Shown here piece by piece: positions 6,478-7,881 of a stretch of DNA of 7,881 bases (its first letter is position 1; every line of letters starts with the position of its first letter). The notes beneath the pieces were generated by a model, which was not told the origin of the DNA, did not search any database, and saw only the letters and a program-made list of their open reading frames with translations. The translations under genes and the position numbers were made by a program. Where the stretch lies: positions 12,269 through 20,149 of the forward strand of contig PMJA01000269.1 of NCBI GenBank assembly GCA_003158415.1. Direction: 5' to 3'. This DNA is from Methylobacter sp. (lineage in GTDB: Bacteria > Pseudomonadota > Gammaproteobacteria > Methylococcales > Methylomonadaceae).

Positions 6478-7224
6478 ATAAATAAGATCCTCCACCACCG
6501 CCACGGCAACCCCATCCAACGCCGTCTTGGGCACGATTAACCGACCGCGCGGACTGGCGATCAAGGCGCAAGGTTCACAGACGCCGGGCAAGCCCACGTT
6601 TTTGTGTACCCAGTCCGAAGGCTGCGTCACCCACGCCCGCGCCGCCACCGTTGCGCTGCTCAAAACCCGTAGCGGCAGCTGGTAGTGCTCACAAAACGCC
6701 AGCAAGCCCGGCTCGTCGGCTTTCAAGTCTATCGTCGCAAGCTCGCGTATTTCTGTGATGTCACGCTGTCCCAAAGCCAGCCGGACGGCGGCAGCTATGC
6801 GTTCCATTGGCACATTTTTACGGCAGCCTATGCCCACCACCAACGGTTTCAACGCCTCGGTCGCGGTCGTAATCACCGGCACCGCGCCGACGGCATTGGC
6901 GACCTGATAAGCCAACCGATTGCCGCCGCCTTCGTGACCGGCCAGCAGCGCAACGGCAAAACGCCCAACTTCATCCAGCACCACCACCGCCGGATCGCTG
7001 TGTTTATCCTGCGCCAAGCCATCCAGAAAGCGCACGGCAATGCCGCTGGCCGCTATCATAATCCACTGCCGGTGTAAGCGATAGGCGGCGGCGAACTGGT
7101 CTTTTTGCGTGCTGGAACTGTCCAGCCAAGGCCGATAAAGCGTACCGCCCAGACGGTTTTGCAACAGCGCCGCCAGCACTTCGCTGTCCGGGCGGACTAG
7201 CCAGATGCCGGGGGTTAAGTTCAT
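6463..7224 (-). CDS. cbiG: CbiG, cobalt-precorrin-5A hydrolase, short form lacking the middle domain
   Basis: A 253-residue cytosolic enzyme. CbiG opens the delta-lactone of cobalt-precorrin-5A and releases the two-carbon fragment as acetaldehyde. The N-terminal domain carries ASGIAVRFLDGLAQDKHSDP (59-78), VVVLDEVGRFAVALLAGHEGG (80-100) and GNRLA (101-105). After VITTATE (117-123) it passes directly to the C-terminal domain, with VVGIGCRKNVP (129-139), LATIDLKADEPGL (162-174) and a final region with VCEPCAL (215-221). In the Salmonella protein (about 351 residues) some 90 residues separate TTAT from VVAGIGC; that middle domain is absent here. The start ATG at 7224 has GGTGA a few bases upstream. 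It lies 24 bases after the current cbiL stop. CbiG belongs to the early-cobalt (anaerobic-type) pathway. Confidence 0.92.
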   Translation of the reverse strand: MNLTPGIWLVRPDSEVLAALLQNRLGGTLYRPWLDSSSTQKDQFAAAYRLHRQWIMIAASGIAVRFLDGLAQDKHSDPAVVVLDEVGRFAVALLAGHEGGGNRLAYQVANAVGAVPVITTATEALKPLVVGIGCRKNVPMERIAAAVRLALGQRDITEIRELATIDLKADEPGLLAFCEHYQLPLRVLSSATVAARAWVTQPSDWVHKNVGLPGVCEPCALIASPRGRLIVPKTALDGVAVAVVEDLIYHEEK

Positions 7225-7238
7225 GTCATCACCATTTA

Positions 7239-7437
7239 GATTCCGGCATTAGTCATCCCATGCTCGGCGTTCATCGATATACACAAAAGCGCGAATGTCG
7301 TTATACCCGCCGGGAAGCGGGTATACAGTGCCAGGGATGGCGATCTCAAATACGTCCATGTAGCCTGGATTCCGGCACAAATCTGTCTGGAACAGATTTG
7401 CATTTACCCGAAGGGCGTCAGGCAGGATAGCCTGACG
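7239..7437. repeat. Palindromic (MITE/REP-like) repeat element at the cbiL 3' end
   Basis: About 200 bases packed with structure. There are three perfect hairpins: TATACCCGC/GCGGGTATA (7302-7310 and 7317-7325, 6-base loop), CAAATCTGT/ACAGATTTG (7378-7386 and 7392-7400, 5-base loop) and CGTCAGGC/GCCTGACG (7416-7423 and 7430-7437, 6-base loop). A weaker dyad joins CCAGG (7331) and CCTGG (7364), with ATGG/CCAT inside. GATTCCGGCA occurs as a 10-bp direct repeat at 7239 and 7368. The GCCGGAATCCAG and CCCGCTTCCCGGCGGG wording is typical of dispersed palindromic repeats in proteobacterial genomes. No transposase is encoded, so it would be non-autonomous. The element overlaps the cbiL frame and ends just before cbiG. 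Exact ends are estimated. Confidence 0.7.
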
Positions 7438-7881
7438 TGAATGTCTTTTCTCTCTGGGTGTTTTACGAATCAGCAACGTGGCGAGATAACCCATCGCGTC
7501 GGTTGCGTTTAAACCGCCTACATCGGTGGACAGCATTTCATCCACCAGGCCTATGCGACGGGCAAAAGCGCAGTGTTCGGCAATGCCTAAGTCACGCAAT
7601 AAATCCAGTACCCAGGGCAGGCGCTTGCCTATTTTCATCAGTACGATAATGTCATGGGTTTCGATGTCGCGGCGCAGACTGGCTGCATCCTCCGGGCACG
7701 GTAAAATCAAGGTGCGTTCCTTGCCTTCGCCTAGCGGCCAACTCATTGCTGCCGCTGCCGCCGCATAGCTGGTGATGCCCGGAAAGGTGCGCTGCGGCAA
7801 GGTCGGCAACAGTTCTTGCAAGGCCGCCAGGATATAGCTATAGGTGGAGTAGGTAAGCGTATCGCCGATGGTCAGATAGGC
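7249..7881 (-). CDS. cbiL: CbiL/CobI, precorrin-2 C20-methyltransferase, N-terminus outside window, repeat-extended C-terminus
   Basis: The frame is open from the window edge to TAA at 7249; 210 residues are visible. It opens with AYLTIGDTLTYSTYSYIL, the methylase GD motif of the CobI/CbiL family, followed by FPGITSYAAAAA (33-44), ETHDIIVLMKIGKRL (74-88) and GYLATLLIRK (131-140). The last block aligns with the final strand of Salmonella CbiL (YFSTILVNK), after which that enzyme ends within a few residues. Here the frame continues for 70 residues. From the Arg codon at 7437 onward, about 62 codons lie inside the palindromic repeat at 7239-7437, so this tail is repeat-encoded and unlikely to be part of the enzyme fold. 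The enzyme adds the C20 methyl from SAM to (cobalt-)precorrin-2. It is the most upstream visible gene of the cobalamin set; its promoter and any riboswitch lie beyond the window. Confidence 0.9.
   Translation of the reverse strand, partial: AYLTIGDTLTYSTYSYILAALQELLPTLPQRTFPGITSYAAAAAAMSWPLGEGKERTLILPCPEDAASLRRDIETHDIIVLMKIGKRLPWVLDLLRDLGIAEHCAFARRIGLVDEMLSTDVGGLNATDAMGYLATLLIRKTPREKRHSRQAILPDALRVNANLFQTDLCRNPGYMDVFEIAIPGTVYPLPGGYNDIRAFVYIDERRAWDD

Noticed and set aside
6344..6571. N-terminal extension of the CobJ-CobK protein
   Set aside because: The frame is open but overlaps the end of cbiG and the repeat-bearing gap. The encoded sequence is glycine-rich and basic with no family match, and the methylase fold begins exactly at the ATG at 6343.

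Overview
The window looks like a chromosomal segment of a Gram-negative proteobacterium: it has a twin-arginine signal peptide, an outer-membrane porin and Shine-Dalgarno-led genes. The overall gene style, the CACGAA-type intergenic repeats and the GCCGGAATC-type palindromic repeat fit a gammaproteobacterium. A methanotroph-like (Methylococcales) lineage is my guess from memory, not something the sequence proves.

Left part (1-2008): a divergent pair. On the minus strand is the N-terminal part of a Tat-exported DUF882 (YcbK/MepK-like) peptidoglycan hydrolase with a histidine-rich stretch just after the signal peptide; it runs off the window. On the plus strand is a 430-residue QEGLA-motif protein of the DUF1704/TIGR02421 family, a probable zinc metallopeptidase with an HExxxH motif. 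The 227-base gap between them holds an extended -10 promoter, a 10-bp tandem repeat, an 11-bp-spaced direct repeat and a small inverted repeat that touches the DUF882 ribosome-binding site.

Right part (2122-7881, all minus strand, transcribed right to left): a run of cobalamin (vitamin B12) biosynthesis genes. In order of transcription these are cbiL/cobI (C20-methyltransferase, 5' end outside the window), cbiG (cobalt-precorrin-5A hydrolase, without the usual middle domain), a fused cobJ-cobK gene (C17-methyltransferase plus precorrin-6A reductase), and a CobW-type GTPase that overlaps cobK by an ATGA. An OprB-family outer-membrane porin with its own likely promoter follows. Together they cover C20 methylation, ring contraction, ring deacylation and macrocycle reduction of the corrin ring, plus a putative cobalt chaperone. 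The missing steps presumably lie upstream or elsewhere.

The least ordinary observations are these. (i) In the CobW GTPase all three cysteines of the normally conserved NGCICC metal motif are replaced (YGLIAY), while an HxCxH motif and a seven-histidine linker are present. (ii) A roughly 200-bp palindromic repeat element, containing three perfect hairpins, lies at the 3' end of cbiL and is read through in frame, giving CbiL a repeat-encoded tail of about 62 residues. (iii) A 9-bp-period CACGAA repeat recurs at two intergenic sites. (iv) A porin sits directly after the cobalamin genes. I see no tRNA, rRNA, CRISPR array, transposase or cobalamin riboswitch in the window.
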